A stretch of DNA of 64,000 nucleotides from CALNBC01 sp040768925 (GTDB taxonomy: Bacteria > Bacillota > Clostridia > Christensenellales > CALWSW01), in contig JAXGLZ010000002.1 of NCBI GenBank assembly GCA_040768925.1, positions 682,001-746,000 on the forward strand, written 5' to 3'. This document shows, piece after piece, positions 25,691-34,868 of this stretch. Numbering within the stretch: position 1 is the stretch's first letter; each line of letters opens with the position of its first letter. Below the pieces are notes generated by a model that was given only the letters and a program-made list of their open reading frames with translations, ran no database searches and was not told the DNA's origin. Both the position numbers and the translations under genes were made by a program.

Positions 25691-25891
25691 ATGTTCAGTA
25701 AAATCGGCGTCACGGAGCTCTTGGTTATTCTTGCCATCGTATTGCTGATCTTCGGGCCTTCGAAGCTGCCCCAGCTGGGAAAAGCCATCGGCCAGACCCT
25801 GAGCGGCTTTAAGAAGGGCCAAAAAGAAGGCGCCGAGGACAGCGCAAACGCGGAAGAACACAAGGCTTCCGAGGAAAGCTCCACCCTGTAA
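25691..25891 (+). CDS. tatA: Sec-independent translocase subunit TatA
   Basis: A 66-residue TatA: membrane helix TELLVILAIVLLIFGPSKLP with the FGPSKLP hinge, then an amphipathic helix and a short charged tail. TatA oligomers form the passage for folded proteins with twin-arginine signals. Strong AGGAGG site. Only six bases separate it from tatC. Confidence 0.93.
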   Translation: MFSKIGVTELLVILAIVLLIFGPSKLPQLGKAIGQTLSGFKKGQKEGAEDSANAEEHKASEESSTL

Positions 25892-25897
25892 ACGGCC

Positions 25898-26710
25898 ATG
25901 GCCAAAAAAGACGCGTTGAGCGTTCCGAACAAGGGCGCGCTTTTGCCCAAGGCCAAAAGCGGCGCAGAAACCGCATCGGCTGATGTCAATATGAGCATTG
26001 CCGGGCACCTGGTGGAGGTCAAATCCCGCCTGACCCGGGTGATTCTTGCCTTTGTGGCCGGGATCATCGCGGGTTCCTTTGTGGTGGAGCCCATCATGTC
26101 CGAACTGATCCGCACCGGCCGGGGGTTCAGCTTTATTTACATCGATCCGGGCGAGCTTGTGGGCAGCTATATCAAAGTCGTGCTGATCATTTCGCTCGTG
26201 CTTTCCGCGCCCGTGATCCTTTATCAGATCTGGGGGTTCATCCGCCCCGCGCTGAAGGCCAGCGAAAAACGCATGGGTTTGTTTGCCCTCCTGGGCGGCA
26301 CGGGATTCTTCATCGTCGGCGTGCTGTTCGCGTATCTTGTCGCCGCGCCCTTCACCATCAATTTCTTTGTCAATTTTGACACCACCGGATTGGTCCAGGC
26401 GCAGATTTCCATCAAGAGCTACATCGATTTCATGCTGACCACGATGATCACCTTTGGCCTTGTGTTTGAAATGCCCATGCTGACCCTGTTCCTTTCCCAG
26501 CTCGGCATCATCAAGCCCAAATTCCTGATCAAAACCAGAAAATACGCGATTCTGGTCATCGCCGTCATCGCAGCGATCCTCACCCCGCCGGACGTGGTTT
26601 CCCAAATCACCATCGGGGTGCCCATGATCGTGCTTTATGAGATCAGCATCCTGGTCTGCCGCGTGATCGCCAAACGCAAAGACCTGAAAAAAGCCGCCCA
26701 GGCGGCCTAG
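25898..26710 (+). CDS. tatC: Sec-independent translocase subunit TatC
   Basis: A 270-residue polytopic protein. After a polar N-terminal extension of about 30 residues come the family motifs GHLVEVKSRL, YQIWGFIRPALKASEKR and FGLVFEMPM, and the ending AAILTPPDVVSQ. TatC binds the twin-arginine signal peptide. Length without the extension is typical. No obvious Tat substrate is encoded in this window. A terminator follows. Confidence 0.96.
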   Translation: MAKKDALSVPNKGALLPKAKSGAETASADVNMSIAGHLVEVKSRLTRVILAFVAGIIAGSFVVEPIMSELIRTGRGFSFIYIDPGELVGSYIKVVLIISLVLSAPVILYQIWGFIRPALKASEKRMGLFALLGGTGFFIVGVLFAYLVAAPFTINFFVNFDTTGLVQAQISIKSYIDFMLTTMITFGLVFEMPMLTLFLSQLGIIKPKFLIKTRKYAILVIAVIAAILTPPDVVSQITIGVPMIVLYEISILVCRVIAKRKDLKKAAQAA

Positions 26711-26734
26711 GCCGCCTTGCGCCCGCCGGATGAC

Positions 26735-26768
26735 AAAAAAGCCCTGTATAAGGGGCTTTTTTGCTTTT
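26735..26768 (+). terminator. Terminator of the tat operon
   Basis: AAAAAAGCCC, an 8-base loop and GGGCTTTTTTGCTTTT. Confidence 0.88.
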
Positions 26769-26872
26769 CTGCCCGCGGGATCCGCGCGGTGGCGCGTCGA
26801 ATTGGATGGATTTTTTGCCGGTTTCATTGTATGATAAAATGATCACATTTCATATAGGAGAGGAGCATACGG

Positions 26873-27649
26873 ATGGCAGACATCATTCGCGCGACCGGCC
26901 TGAACAAGTCGTTTCAGCTTTCCGCCAAGCAGCAAAAGCTGGAAAACACCAAAGAAAGGGTCATTCGCGCGGTCAGCAACCTGTCCTTCACCGCGGAACA
27001 GGGGGAGATTTTCGGCCTTTTGGGGCCGAACGGCGCAGGCAAAACCACCACGCTGCGCATGCTCGCCACCCTGATCAAGCCGGACAGCGGCGACGCCGTT
27101 TTAGACGGGGCGAGCATCGCCGCGCAGCCGGGGCTTGTGCGTGCAAAAATCGGCTTTTTGACCAGCGAATTGAAGCTGGAGGACTTTTTTACCCCCAATT
27201 ATCTGTATAACTTTTTTGCCGCTCTCCATGGCATCGACCCCGCGATCCGGGACGAGCGCAAAAGGGCCATATTCGACAAATTCGGCATCAACGAATTCGC
27301 CGAGGTCAAGGTCGCCAATCTTTCTTCCGGCATGAAGCAAAAGGCTTCCCTGGCGATTTCTTTGGTGCACGACCCCGGCATCATCATCTTTGACGAACCG
27401 ACGAACGGGCTGGACGTGATCACCGCCAAGGTGGTGACGGATTATCTGCTCGCCCTGCGGGAACAGGGCAAAACCATCCTGGTTTCCACCCATATTTTCA
27501 GCCTGGTGGAAAAAATCTGCGACCGGGTGGGGATCATCATCAAGGGCCGAATGATCGCCTGCGACACGCTGGACAATATCCGCGCCGGCAAAAGCCTGGA
27601 AGACCGGTTCTTTGATATCTATTCGGAAACGGCGGGTGCGGTGATATGA
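26873..27649 (+). CDS. ABC transporter ATP-binding protein, NatA-like
   Basis: A 258-residue ABC ATPase. Walker A is GLLGPNGAGKTTTLRML, the signature is LSSGMKQKASLA, and Walker B is IIIFDEPTNGLD. The closest remembered family is NatA of the NatAB Na+ exporter, given the ABC-2 permease encoded next. AGGAGAGGAG precedes the ATG. It overlaps the permease gene by four bases. The transported substrate is an inference. Confidence 0.85.
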   Translation: MADIIRATGLNKSFQLSAKQQKLENTKERVIRAVSNLSFTAEQGEIFGLLGPNGAGKTTTLRMLATLIKPDSGDAVLDGASIAAQPGLVRAKIGFLTSELKLEDFFTPNYLYNFFAALHGIDPAIRDERKRAIFDKFGINEFAEVKVANLSSGMKQKASLAISLVHDPGIIIFDEPTNGLDVITAKVVTDYLLALREQGKTILVSTHIFSLVEKICDRVGIIIKGRMIACDTLDNIRAGKSLEDRFFDIYSETAGAVI

Positions 27650-28848
27650 AAAGCAAAAGCAATATTATGATCGTTTTTAAGAAGGAGCTGGCCCGGTTTT
27701 TTGGCGACAGGCGGCTGCTTCTCACCTCCGTTTTTTTGCCGGGGATCATGATTTACCTGATTTATTCCTTCATGGGCAGCGCGATGGCGGATATGTTCGA
27801 AACCGAAGAAGGCTACCGCTATTCCGTTACGGTCGTCAACATGCCCGATTCCGTTTCGGCGATGACGGGCGGGCTGCCCGCCGACTTCACCCTGCGCGCT
27901 CCGGGGGATCTTACGGAAGAAATGACCGCGATCGAGGAGAAGAATCTCGATCTTCTCGCCGTTTTTCCGCCGGATTTTGACGCCGCGGTCGCGGCGTATG
28001 ACCCCGCGTCCGGCGAACCGGCGCCAAACATCGACCTGTTTTTCAACGGCACAAAAACGGAATCCTCCGCCGCATACGACCAGATGACCGCGGTTCTGAA
28101 CGCGTATGAAAGCAGTCTGTCGAACAAGTTCGACATCAACGCGCTCAAAGAGCTGGACGGAATCCCCGTGGCCTACAACCTCGCGAGCGAAAAAGACACG
28201 TCCGGGTTCGCGTTTTCCTCCCTGCTGCCCATGCTCTTGATGGTGTTCCTGTTTTCCGGCTGCATGGCGGTTGCGCCCGAATCCATCGCCGGCGAAAAGG
28301 AGCGCGGGACCGTCGCCACCATGCTCGTCACGCCGGCCAGGCGCAGCGAGCTGGTGATGGGCAAAATCCTTGCCCTGGCGGTGATGGCGCTGCTTTCCGG
28401 CGCTTCCAGCATTCTGGGAACCCTGCTTTCCCTGCCGAAGATGATGGGCGGCGCGGCGGGCATATCCGCGGCTTATTACGGGCCGGCCGATTACGCCCTG
28501 CTGGCGGCGGTGGCCCTTTCCACCGTGCTGCTGCTCGTTTCGGTGATCTCCGTCATTTCCGCCTTCGCCAAGACCGTGAAGGAAGCCCAAACCTCCGTCA
28601 TGCCGCTGATGGTCGTCGTCATGCTGGTGGGCGTGACCGGCCTGTTCGGCGGCGGCGCCCAGGCGGGGCAGCTTTATTACCTCATCCCGATTTACAACAG
28701 CGTGCAGAGCATGGTGGGCATCTTCTCGTTCAGCGCTTCGGCCATGAACATTCTGATCACCGTGCTGGCAAATTTGCTGCTTTCCGCGGCCTTTGGGCTG
28801 GCGCTCACCAGGATGTTCAACAGCGAGAAGATCATGTTCAACAGGTGA
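27646..28848 (+). CDS. ABC-2 type permease, NatB-like
   Basis: A 400-residue permease. One N-terminal membrane helix is followed by a large extracytoplasmic region (about residues 45-185) and five or six C-terminal helices. ESIAGEKERGTVATMLVTPARRSELVMGK-type residues before the helix bundle are typical of ABC-2/NatB proteins. ATGA overlap with the ATPase gene indicates coupling. Sodium or drug export is possible; the sequence does not decide. Confidence 0.82.
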   Translation: MKSKSNIMIVFKKELARFFGDRRLLLTSVFLPGIMIYLIYSFMGSAMADMFETEEGYRYSVTVVNMPDSVSAMTGGLPADFTLRAPGDLTEEMTAIEEKNLDLLAVFPPDFDAAVAAYDPASGEPAPNIDLFFNGTKTESSAAYDQMTAVLNAYESSLSNKFDINALKELDGIPVAYNLASEKDTSGFAFSSLLPMLLMVFLFSGCMAVAPESIAGEKERGTVATMLVTPARRSELVMGKILALAVMALLSGASSILGTLLSLPKMMGGAAGISAAYYGPADYALLAAVALSTVLLLVSVISVISAFAKTVKEAQTSVMPLMVVVMLVGVTGLFGGGAQAGQLYYLIPIYNSVQSMVGIFSFSASAMNILITVLANLLLSAAFGLALTRMFNSEKIMFNR

Positions 28849-28867
28849 CGGCGTTCCGCGCGGCAAT

Positions 28868-28896
28868 CAACAAGGCGGCCTTTGCCGCCTTGTTGA
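28868..28896 (+). terminator. Terminator after the ABC operon
   Basis: CAACAAGGCGGC / GCCGCCTTGTTG hairpin 20 bases after the stop; the T-run is short. Confidence 0.65.
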
Positions 28897-29088
28897 GGTT
28901 TGCGTGAAACATGGCGGTCCCCCGGGCCGCGAAGGGCCGATCGCCTTCCCCGGCGGTCTGGGGCAGGCCCTCAAATCCAGTGTTGGCAAAGCCTATGGGC
29001 AGGGTTCAGGTCATACCGAGAGCCTAAAAAAATAAAAACTGCGGCAAAACTGTGACCTTTGGGGCAAGGCAAGCCGCTTCGCACAAAC

Positions 29089-29121
29089 AATAACCCCCGG
29101 AAACGCCTGTTTCCGAGGGTT
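29089..29121 (-). terminator. Terminator of the tRNA operon
   Basis: On the minus strand AACCCTCGGAAAC pairs with GTTTCCGGGGGTT, just after tRNA-Met, followed by ATTG and a weak T-rich stretch. Confidence 0.65.
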
Positions 29122-29125
29122 GAAC

Positions 29126-29202
29126 TGGTAGCGGCGACCTGATTCGAACAGGTGACACTCCGGGTATGAACCGAATGCTCTGGCCAGCTGAGCTACGCCG
29201 CC
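29126..29202 (-). tRNA. tRNA-Met (CAU)
   Basis: A complete cloverleaf: acceptor GGCGGCG/CGCCGCT, D arm GCTC...GAGC, anticodon loop TTCATAC (CAU), T arm ACCTG-TTCGAAT-CAGGT, and an encoded CCA. Pair 1-72 is G-U, unlike an initiator tRNA. It is the second gene of a two-tRNA transcript. A CAU tRNA could also be the lysidine-modified tRNA-Ile2, the substrate of TilS encoded nearby; I favour elongator Met but cannot exclude Ile2. Confidence 0.88.
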
Positions 29203-29245
29203 ATATGAGTGGAGCGCCGATATTAAGCAACACCAACGCTCCAAA

Positions 29246-29323
<78 letters not shown>

Positions 29324-29351
29324 ACGCGTCCGCTTTCAAGCGGCAAATAGA

Positions 29352-29380
29352 ATTATAACCTAGCGGCTCCGCATTGTCAA
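29352..29380 (-). promoter_or_regulatory. Promoter of the tRNA operon
   Basis: Consensus TTGACA, a 17-base spacer and consensus TATAAT, as expected for a stable RNA operon. Confidence 0.92.
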
Positions 29381-29397
29381 GCCGAATATTTTCATAC

Positions 29398-29426
29398 TTG
29401 AACGGCCGCGCCGGGTGTAATAAGAT
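29398..29426 (+). promoter_or_regulatory. Promoter for tilS
   Basis: TTGAAC, 17 bases and TAAGAT, 65 bases before tilS and back to back with the tRNA promoter. Confidence 0.55.
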
Positions 29427-29491
29427 ATAGAGTATGATGCAGGGCTATTTTTGCGGCGAAAAAGCGGCCCGGCGAACACGGAGGACCAGCC

Positions 29492-30892
29492 ATGAAAACC
29501 CCCATGCTTGACAAGCTGCGGTCCGCCCTAAAAGACGGCAGGCTGATCCCGCCAAAAAGCAGGGTGCTTGTCGCCCTTTCCGGCGGCGCGGATTCGATCG
29601 CCCTGCTGCACGGGCTGCTCGCCCTTGCAAACGAGCTGGATCTTTGCGTTTTCGCCGCCCATTTGAACCACGGCATCCGTGGGGATTCCGCAGACGCGGA
29701 CGAGGCTTTCTGCAAAAACGTCTGCGAAAAATGGGGCGTGACCCTTTTTGCGAAAAAGGCCGACTGCCCCGCCCTCGCGCTGGAACAAAAGCGATCCCTG
29801 GAGGAAGCGGCGCGAGCGGCCCGCTATGCTTTTTTGGAGGAAACGGCGAAAAAAATAGGCGCGGACCGCGTCGCCGTCGCCCATCATAGGGACGATCAGG
29901 CGGAAACCGTGCTTTTGAACCTTTTTCGCGGAACCGGCGCTTCGGGGCTTCGGGCCATGCGGCCCCTGCGCCAAAACATCGTCCGGCCGCTGCTTTTTGC
30001 GTCAAAGGGGGAGATTTTGGAGTACGTTTCCCAAAATGGCCTGCCTTTTGTTCAGGATGAAACCAATTCCGACAAAGCGTATGCCCGGAACCGCCTTCGC
30101 GCCCTCGATCCGCAGCTTCGGCTGATCAATCCGGCCTACGCGCAAAACATTTGCCGCGCAGCCGCCCTGATCGGCGAGGATGACGACGCCCTTTGCGCCT
30201 GGGCAAAAACCGAGCTGGAAAAATCCACCCATGCAGAGGGCCTTTCCTGCGAGCGCGTGACCGCCCTTCCCCGGGCGGTGAGCGGGCGGCTCATCCGGCT
30301 GTACGCGGCCTCCCAAGGGTTAAAAGCCGACCTTTCCTTCCGCCATGTTGACGCGATCCGCTCGATCTGCGCGGGCAAAACGGGCGCTTGCGTCGATCTT
30401 CCCCAGGGGTTTGCCGCAAGGGTGGATTACGGCGTGCTGACGATCGCCCGGGCAAAAAAGGATTCCGGCGGCCGGGATTATTGCGTTCCGCTGGCGGTTG
30501 AGGGGGAAACGGTCACCCCCTTGGGCGTTATTTCCGCGTCCATGGTTCCCCGCCCCAGGAATTTGGCGGCCCCGCCCTTTGAATGCTTCGTCGCCGCCGA
30601 ACCCGTTGTCGGCGCCGTGGTGCGGCCCCGGAAGCCGGGGGATACCATCCTTCCCTTCGGCGCGCCGGGCAAAAAAAAGCTGAAGGATTTTTATATCGAC
30701 AAAAAAATCCGGCGCGAGGACCGGAGCCTTCCCGTCATTGCCGCCGGGAGCGAGGTTCTTTGGGCCATCGGCGCGGGGCTGAGCCAGATCGCGGCCGTCG
30801 GCAGCCAGAAAACCGTCCTTTGGCTGAAGTTCACCCCCGTTGAAACGACCGGCCCGCTTGAAACGACCGATGGGAATCATCCGATTTTTTGA
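29492..30892 (+). CDS. tilS: tRNA(Ile)-lysidine synthase TilS
   Basis: A 466-residue enzyme that converts C34 of the CAU-anticodon tRNA-Ile2 to lysidine so that it reads AUA. The PP-loop ATP site is ALSGGADSIALLHGL. VAHHRDDQAETVLLNL and GLRAMRP are family motifs. The C-terminal domain has RPRKPGDTILPFG and KKLKDFYIDKKI. Length is normal. First gene of the common Firmicute order tilS-hpt-ftsH. Confidence 0.95.
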   Translation: MKTPMLDKLRSALKDGRLIPPKSRVLVALSGGADSIALLHGLLALANELDLCVFAAHLNHGIRGDSADADEAFCKNVCEKWGVTLFAKKADCPALALEQKRSLEEAARAARYAFLEETAKKIGADRVAVAHHRDDQAETVLLNLFRGTGASGLRAMRPLRQNIVRPLLFASKGEILEYVSQNGLPFVQDETNSDKAYARNRLRALDPQLRLINPAYAQNICRAAALIGEDDDALCAWAKTELEKSTHAEGLSCERVTALPRAVSGRLIRLYAASQGLKADLSFRHVDAIRSICAGKTGACVDLPQGFAARVDYGVLTIARAKKDSGGRDYCVPLAVEGETVTPLGVISASMVPRPRNLAAPPFECFVAAEPVVGAVVRPRKPGDTILPFGAPGKKKLKDFYIDKKIRREDRSLPVIAAGSEVLWAIGAGLSQIAAVGSQKTVLWLKFTPVETTGPLETTDGNHPIF

Positions 30893-30919
30893 TCATTTAT
30901 TGTTATGGAGGGCATATCC

Positions 30920-31462
30920 GTGCACGACGATATTAAAAGAATACTTCTCAGCAAAGAAGAAATCAGCGCAAAGGTCAAAGAGCTTGCGAACAGGATCACC
31001 AAGGATTACGAGGACAGCGATTCGCTGGTGGTGGTCTGCATCTTAAAGGGCGCTTCCGTATTTTTTGCCGACCTCATCCGCAAGATAAACCGTCAGGTTC
31101 AGATCGACTTTATGTCGATCTCCAGCTATGGCAATTCCCGTTCTTCCTCCGGCGTCGTCCAGATCAGGAAGGACCTGGACATCAACATCTTCGGCAAGGA
31201 CGTGCTGATCGTCGAGGACATCATGGACTCCGGCCAGACCCTGGCCTACCTTTGCGAAATGCTTTCGGCCAGGGACCCCTCAAGCCTGAGGATCTGCGCC
31301 CTGCTCGACAAGCCGGAGCGCCGCATCGCGGACATTCAGCCCGATTACTGCGGCTTTGAGATCCCGGATGAATTCGTCGTCGGATTCGGACTGGATTTTG
31401 CGGAAAAATACCGCAATCTTGAGTACATCGGCGTGCTCAAACCGGAGCTTTATTCGGACTGA
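30920..31462 (+). CDS. hpt: Hypoxanthine phosphoribosyltransferase
   Basis: A 180-residue purine salvage enzyme that joins hypoxanthine or guanine to PRPP. The PRPP loop is VLIVEDIMDSGQTL. VVVCILKGASVFFADL and DFMSISSYGNS are typical. I chose GTG at 30920 because GGAGGG lies 7 bases upstream; the in-frame ATG at 30905 overlaps that site. It follows tilS by 27 bases. Confidence 0.93.
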   Translation: MHDDIKRILLSKEEISAKVKELANRITKDYEDSDSLVVVCILKGASVFFADLIRKINRQVQIDFMSISSYGNSRSSSGVVQIRKDLDINIFGKDVLIVEDIMDSGQTLAYLCEMLSARDPSSLRICALLDKPERRIADIQPDYCGFEIPDEFVVGFGLDFAEKYRNLEYIGVLKPELYSD

Positions 31463-31754
31463 CCGGATCACGGGCGGGCAGTTTGTTTGAACAGGCGGCC
31501 TTTTGAAGAAGGAAAGCGCCATAAGCCCTGTGATCCCGCTTTTTGCGCCGCCGCTTTCGTTTTCGCTTTTTGCGTATCCGTTCGAAGTTCAAAAAGCCGG
31601 AAGGCGGTTCAGCAAAATGGCTGCCGCTTTTCCTCGCCTCAATCGTTCCGGCGGCCGTTTGATTTGTGATACCCACCTCCAGAGCGGAAAGCGCAGGCGG
31701 GCTTTATGCGTGCTTTATCAGCGGCCTGAAGGCCGGCGCGCGGTATGTTCCCTC
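31463..31754. other. Intergenic region, first part of the hpt-ftsH gap
   Basis: No gene, clear promoter or terminator was recognised. Short open frames here have composition unlike neighbouring proteins. Confidence 0.5.
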
Positions 31755-32163
31755 CGCGGCGGGAGATGCGGCGGGGGAACATCCTCGCGGCCATCCTCCT
31801 GGCCGGCCCGGTGATCGCGGGCGCGATCATGGTTTTCGCCCTTGTTTGCCGGTTTTTTTCGGCCCTTTGCCGCTGCCGAAGCAAAGGCCCGTCAAAAAAA
31901 GCTGTGTCGTTTGGCCGGCGTTTTGCATGGGGCCGTACTTTTGGGGCCTTGTCCTGATGTATTTGACCCTTAAATCCGCCCGCAGCGGGGATTTTCTCGC
32001 GGCGGGTTACCAAAAAAAGCAAAAAAAGGACCGGCGTTTCTTCCTGCCGCCACCGGGCAATCATCGCGGCGGCTTTCGCCGTCCTTGCGCCGGTCATCAG
32101 ATAATAGGAATCATTTTTTACGGCGGCCGCGCTTTGCGTCAATTTGTTCGCCGCCGTTGACAC
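31755..32163 (+). pseudogene. Possible frameshifted small membrane protein between hpt and ftsH
   Basis: Three hydrophobic, helix-like segments lie in different plus-strand frames. These are ILAAILLAGPVIAGAIMVFA near 31780, FCMGPYFWGLVLMYLTL near 31930 and AIIAAAFAVLAPVI near 32055. No single frame joins them, so an eroded three-helix membrane protein is one reading. Homology was not tested and chance hydrophobicity in GC-rich DNA is possible. It interrupts the usual hpt-ftsH adjacency. Confidence 0.25.
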
Positions 32164-32265
32164 CTTACACCGTTATTCCATGCTTTGGCGCCGCTGCTCT
32201 TGTGCCGTGGCGCTTTTGATGATAAAATGTGAAACGCTGTAAACCCCAAGGAGGATTTATATATT

Positions 32266-34302
32266 TTGAAGAAACGCAACTTCCGGACAGTTGTCATATA
32301 CCTCTTGATGATTGCCGCCATCGTGTTCATGGCCTCCCGCTTTGGGATGGGCACCGCCAACGCGGTCAACGAGCTTTCTTATGAGGAATTCCTCAAGGAA
32401 GTCAAGGCCGGGAATGTCGCCGGGGTGGTGCTGACCGGCACCCAGCTTTCCGGCATCTATACCGGCTCGGCGCTGACCATGGACAACCTGCCCAACAGGC
32501 GCGAATTCACAGCCTATGTGCCGTCTTATGAGATCCTGAAGCAGGATCTTGCCGCCATCGTCGCCGAGAGCAGCGGCAAGCCCGCGTCGGACATTTCGGC
32601 GCTGGATTACGGGTTCCAGCTCGATTACCGCGAGCCTTCCGAATTCAGCTTCTGGAGCCTGGTGCCTTATCTCATCCTGATCGGCGCCACCGTTTTCCTG
32701 TGGTACATCATGATGCAGCAGCAGGGCGGCGGAAAGAGCATCAACGCCTTTGGCAAATCCAAGGCGCGCATCGTCACCAGCGAGACCAACAAGGTCACGT
32801 TTAAGGACGTCGCCGGAGCGGACGAGGAAAAGGAAGAACTTGTCGAGATCGTCGAGTTTCTGAAAAACCCGCGACGTTTCACGGATATGGGCGCCAGGGT
32901 CCCCAAGGGCGTGCTGCTGATGGGCCCCCCCGGAACGGGCAAGACGCTCCTTGCCAAGGCCGTCGCCGGCGAAGCCGGCGCGCCGTTTTACTCGATTTCC
33001 GGTTCGGATTTCGTGGAGATGTTCGTCGGCGTGGGCGCGTCCCGCGTCCGGGACCTGTTCAACACCGCGAAAAAAACCGCTCCCGCCATCATCTTTATCG
33101 ATGAGATCGACGCCGTGGGCCGCCACCGCGGCGCGGGCCTGGGCGGCGGGCATGACGAGCGCGAGCAGACGCTGAACCAGCTGCTGGTCGAGATGGACGG
33201 CTTCGACCCCCACGCGGGGATCATCGTCATCGCCGCCACCAACCGGCCGGACATTTTAGACCCCGCCCTGCTTCGCCCCGGCCGGTTCGACAGGCAGATC
33301 ACCGTCGGCACGCCGGACGTCAAGGGCCGCGAGGAGATCCTGAGGATCCATTCCCGCCAGAAGCCCCTGGGCTACGACGTGGACCTGAAAGTGCTCGCCA
33401 GGCGCACCCCCGGCTTCACCGGGGCGGATCTGGAAAACATGCTGAACGAGGCCGCCATCCTGGCCGCCCGCAAGGAGCTGCGGGTCATCGGCATGGAGGA
33501 GGTGGAGGAGGCCATCACCCGGGTCATCGCCGGGCCGGAAAAACGCAGCCGCGTGATTTCGGAAGAGGATAAGCGCATCACCGCGTACCACGAGACCGGG
33601 CACGCCATCGTCGCAAAGCTGCTGCCGAACTGCGACCCGGTGCACGAGATTTCCATCATCCAGCGCGGCCGCGCCGCGGGCTACACCATGACCCTGCCGG
33701 AGAAGGAAACCCAGCATATGGCCCGTTCCAAGCTGAAGGACAACATCGCCATGATGCTTTCCGGCCGCGTGGCCGAAAAGCTCTTCATCGGCGACATCAG
33801 CACCGGCGCGTACAACGATCTTCAGCGCGCCACCGATACCGCCCGCAAGATGGTCACGGAATACGGCATGAGCGAGCGCCTGGGGCCCATCTTTCTGGGC
33901 GGCGACCAGGAGGTCTTCATCGGCAAGGATTTCGGCCACGCAAGGAATTACAGCGAGGAGATCGCCTCTTTGATCGACGAGGAGATCCGCGCCATCATCG
34001 ACGAAGCCTTTGCCCGGGTGGAACGACTGCTTTCCGAAAACGCCGAGGCCGTGCACCGCGTCGCCAACGCGCTGATCGAGCGCGAGAAGCTGGACGGCGA
34101 ACAGTTCGATCTGCTCATGAAGGGCGAACCCCTGCCGGACACCCCGGCCACCGCCCTGGAAAAAGAGCTGAACGGCGCCGCCGCGCCCGGGCTTTCCGCC
34201 CCGAACGCAGGCGAAGCCGGGGATGACGGCGGGCGAAACGCCGAAAAAGCCCTCGACCGGATGGACGGGGAAGGCGAAGGCGGCCAAAGCAAAGCCGAAT
34301 AG
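32266..34302 (+). CDS. ftsH: ATP-dependent zinc metalloprotease FtsH
   Basis: A 678-residue membrane protease. Two N-terminal membrane helices (about residues 8-25 and 128-147) flank an extracytoplasmic loop. The AAA+ module has GPPGTGKT, IIFIDEIDAVG and the second region of homology TNRPDILDPALLRPGRFDRQ. The zinc site is HETGH, with a distal Asp in the peptidase domain. It degrades membrane and regulatory proteins. The start is TTG with a strong AAGGAGG; no ATG precedes it in frame. The Gly/Ala-rich acidic C-terminal tail is species-variable. Confidence 0.97.
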   Translation: MKKRNFRTVVIYLLMIAAIVFMASRFGMGTANAVNELSYEEFLKEVKAGNVAGVVLTGTQLSGIYTGSALTMDNLPNRREFTAYVPSYEILKQDLAAIVAESSGKPASDISALDYGFQLDYREPSEFSFWSLVPYLILIGATVFLWYIMMQQQGGGKSINAFGKSKARIVTSETNKVTFKDVAGADEEKEELVEIVEFLKNPRRFTDMGARVPKGVLLMGPPGTGKTLLAKAVAGEAGAPFYSISGSDFVEMFVGVGASRVRDLFNTAKKTAPAIIFIDEIDAVGRHRGAGLGGGHDEREQTLNQLLVEMDGFDPHAGIIVIAATNRPDILDPALLRPGRFDRQITVGTPDVKGREEILRIHSRQKPLGYDVDLKVLARRTPGFTGADLENMLNEAAILAARKELRVIGMEEVEEAITRVIAGPEKRSRVISEEDKRITAYHETGHAIVAKLLPNCDPVHEISIIQRGRAAGYTMTLPEKETQHMARSKLKDNIAMMLSGRVAEKLFIGDISTGAYNDLQRATDTARKMVTEYGMSERLGPIFLGGDQEVFIGKDFGHARNYSEEIASLIDEEIRAIIDEAFARVERLLSENAEAVHRVANALIEREKLDGEQFDLLMKGEPLPDTPATALEKELNGAAAPGLSAPNAGEAGDDGGRNAEKALDRMDGEGEGGQSKAE

Positions 34303-34348
34303 CGCACAATCGACCGCGCCAATAACAGCGGTCAAATAAAATGATCAA

Positions 34349-34385
34349 AACCGCGCCGCTTCCCGTCAAGGAAGGGCGCGGTTCT
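34349..34385 (+). terminator. Terminator after ftsH
   Basis: AACCGCGCC / GGCGCGGTT hairpin with an inner CTTCC-CGTCAA-GGAAG stem, 46 bases after the stop. The trailing T-run is weak. Confidence 0.7.
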
Positions 34386-34411
34386 TCGTTGCCTGGGGTT
34401 GTATGCTGGGG

Positions 34412-34660
34412 CTTCCAACACTGGTCGGATCGATCGCCGCAAGCGGACGGCAGAAAGGCCTTTGCCGCTTTTAAAACGCGTTGTTCACCCTGGGGATGGG
34501 GACTTCCAAGGCTGGGTGGATCGCCGCAAGCGGACGGCAAAAAGGCCTTTGCCGCCTTTCAAACGCGTTGTTCACCCTGGGGATGGGGGCTTCCAAGGCT
34601 GGGTGGATCGCCGCAAACGGACGGCAAAAAGACCCTGATCGCCTTTCAAACGCAGGGAAC
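34412..34660. repeat. 87-bp tandem repeat, about three units
   Basis: Units begin with CTTCCAA at 34412, 34503 and 34590. The second is 87 bases; the first is 91 because of an extra GATC; the third is partial and degenerates after about 70 bases. Each contains GGATCGCCGCAAGCGGACGG, AAAGGCCTTTGCCGCCTTT and ACCCTGGGGATGGGG. Because 87 is a multiple of three, long open frames run through it on several frames. I consider these frames artefacts. Confidence 0.85.
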
Positions 34661-34767
34661 CCGGCCGCGCCCGAAATCCCATCCCCCGAATCAGCGGGCA
34701 ACCGGGCGGCCCGGCATGCGAATAAAGCGGCGCGGGCGCAAATCCCGCAGATTCCCGCGAACGATAA

Positions 34768-34822
34768 GGCGGGCGGCAAATTTGCCGCCCGCCGCGCGCG
34801 CCGGTCAAAGACCGGCGCCGCT
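34768..34822 (-). terminator. Paired hairpins after the transketolase operon
   Basis: On the minus strand GCGCCGGTC / GACCGGCGC is followed by GGCGGGCGGCAAA / TTTGCCGCCCGCC and TTAT. The stems are strong and the T-run is poor. Confidence 0.6.
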
Positions 34823-34868
34823 GCCGGAAAATTGTTTTGCTTTGCCGTCTGGAAGAAGGCGCCCAGCC

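Noticed and set aside
31639..32163. 174-codon minus-strand ORF in the hpt-ftsH gap
   Set aside because: Basic, Arg-rich composition without a ribosome binding site. The plus strand shows hydrophobic segments instead.
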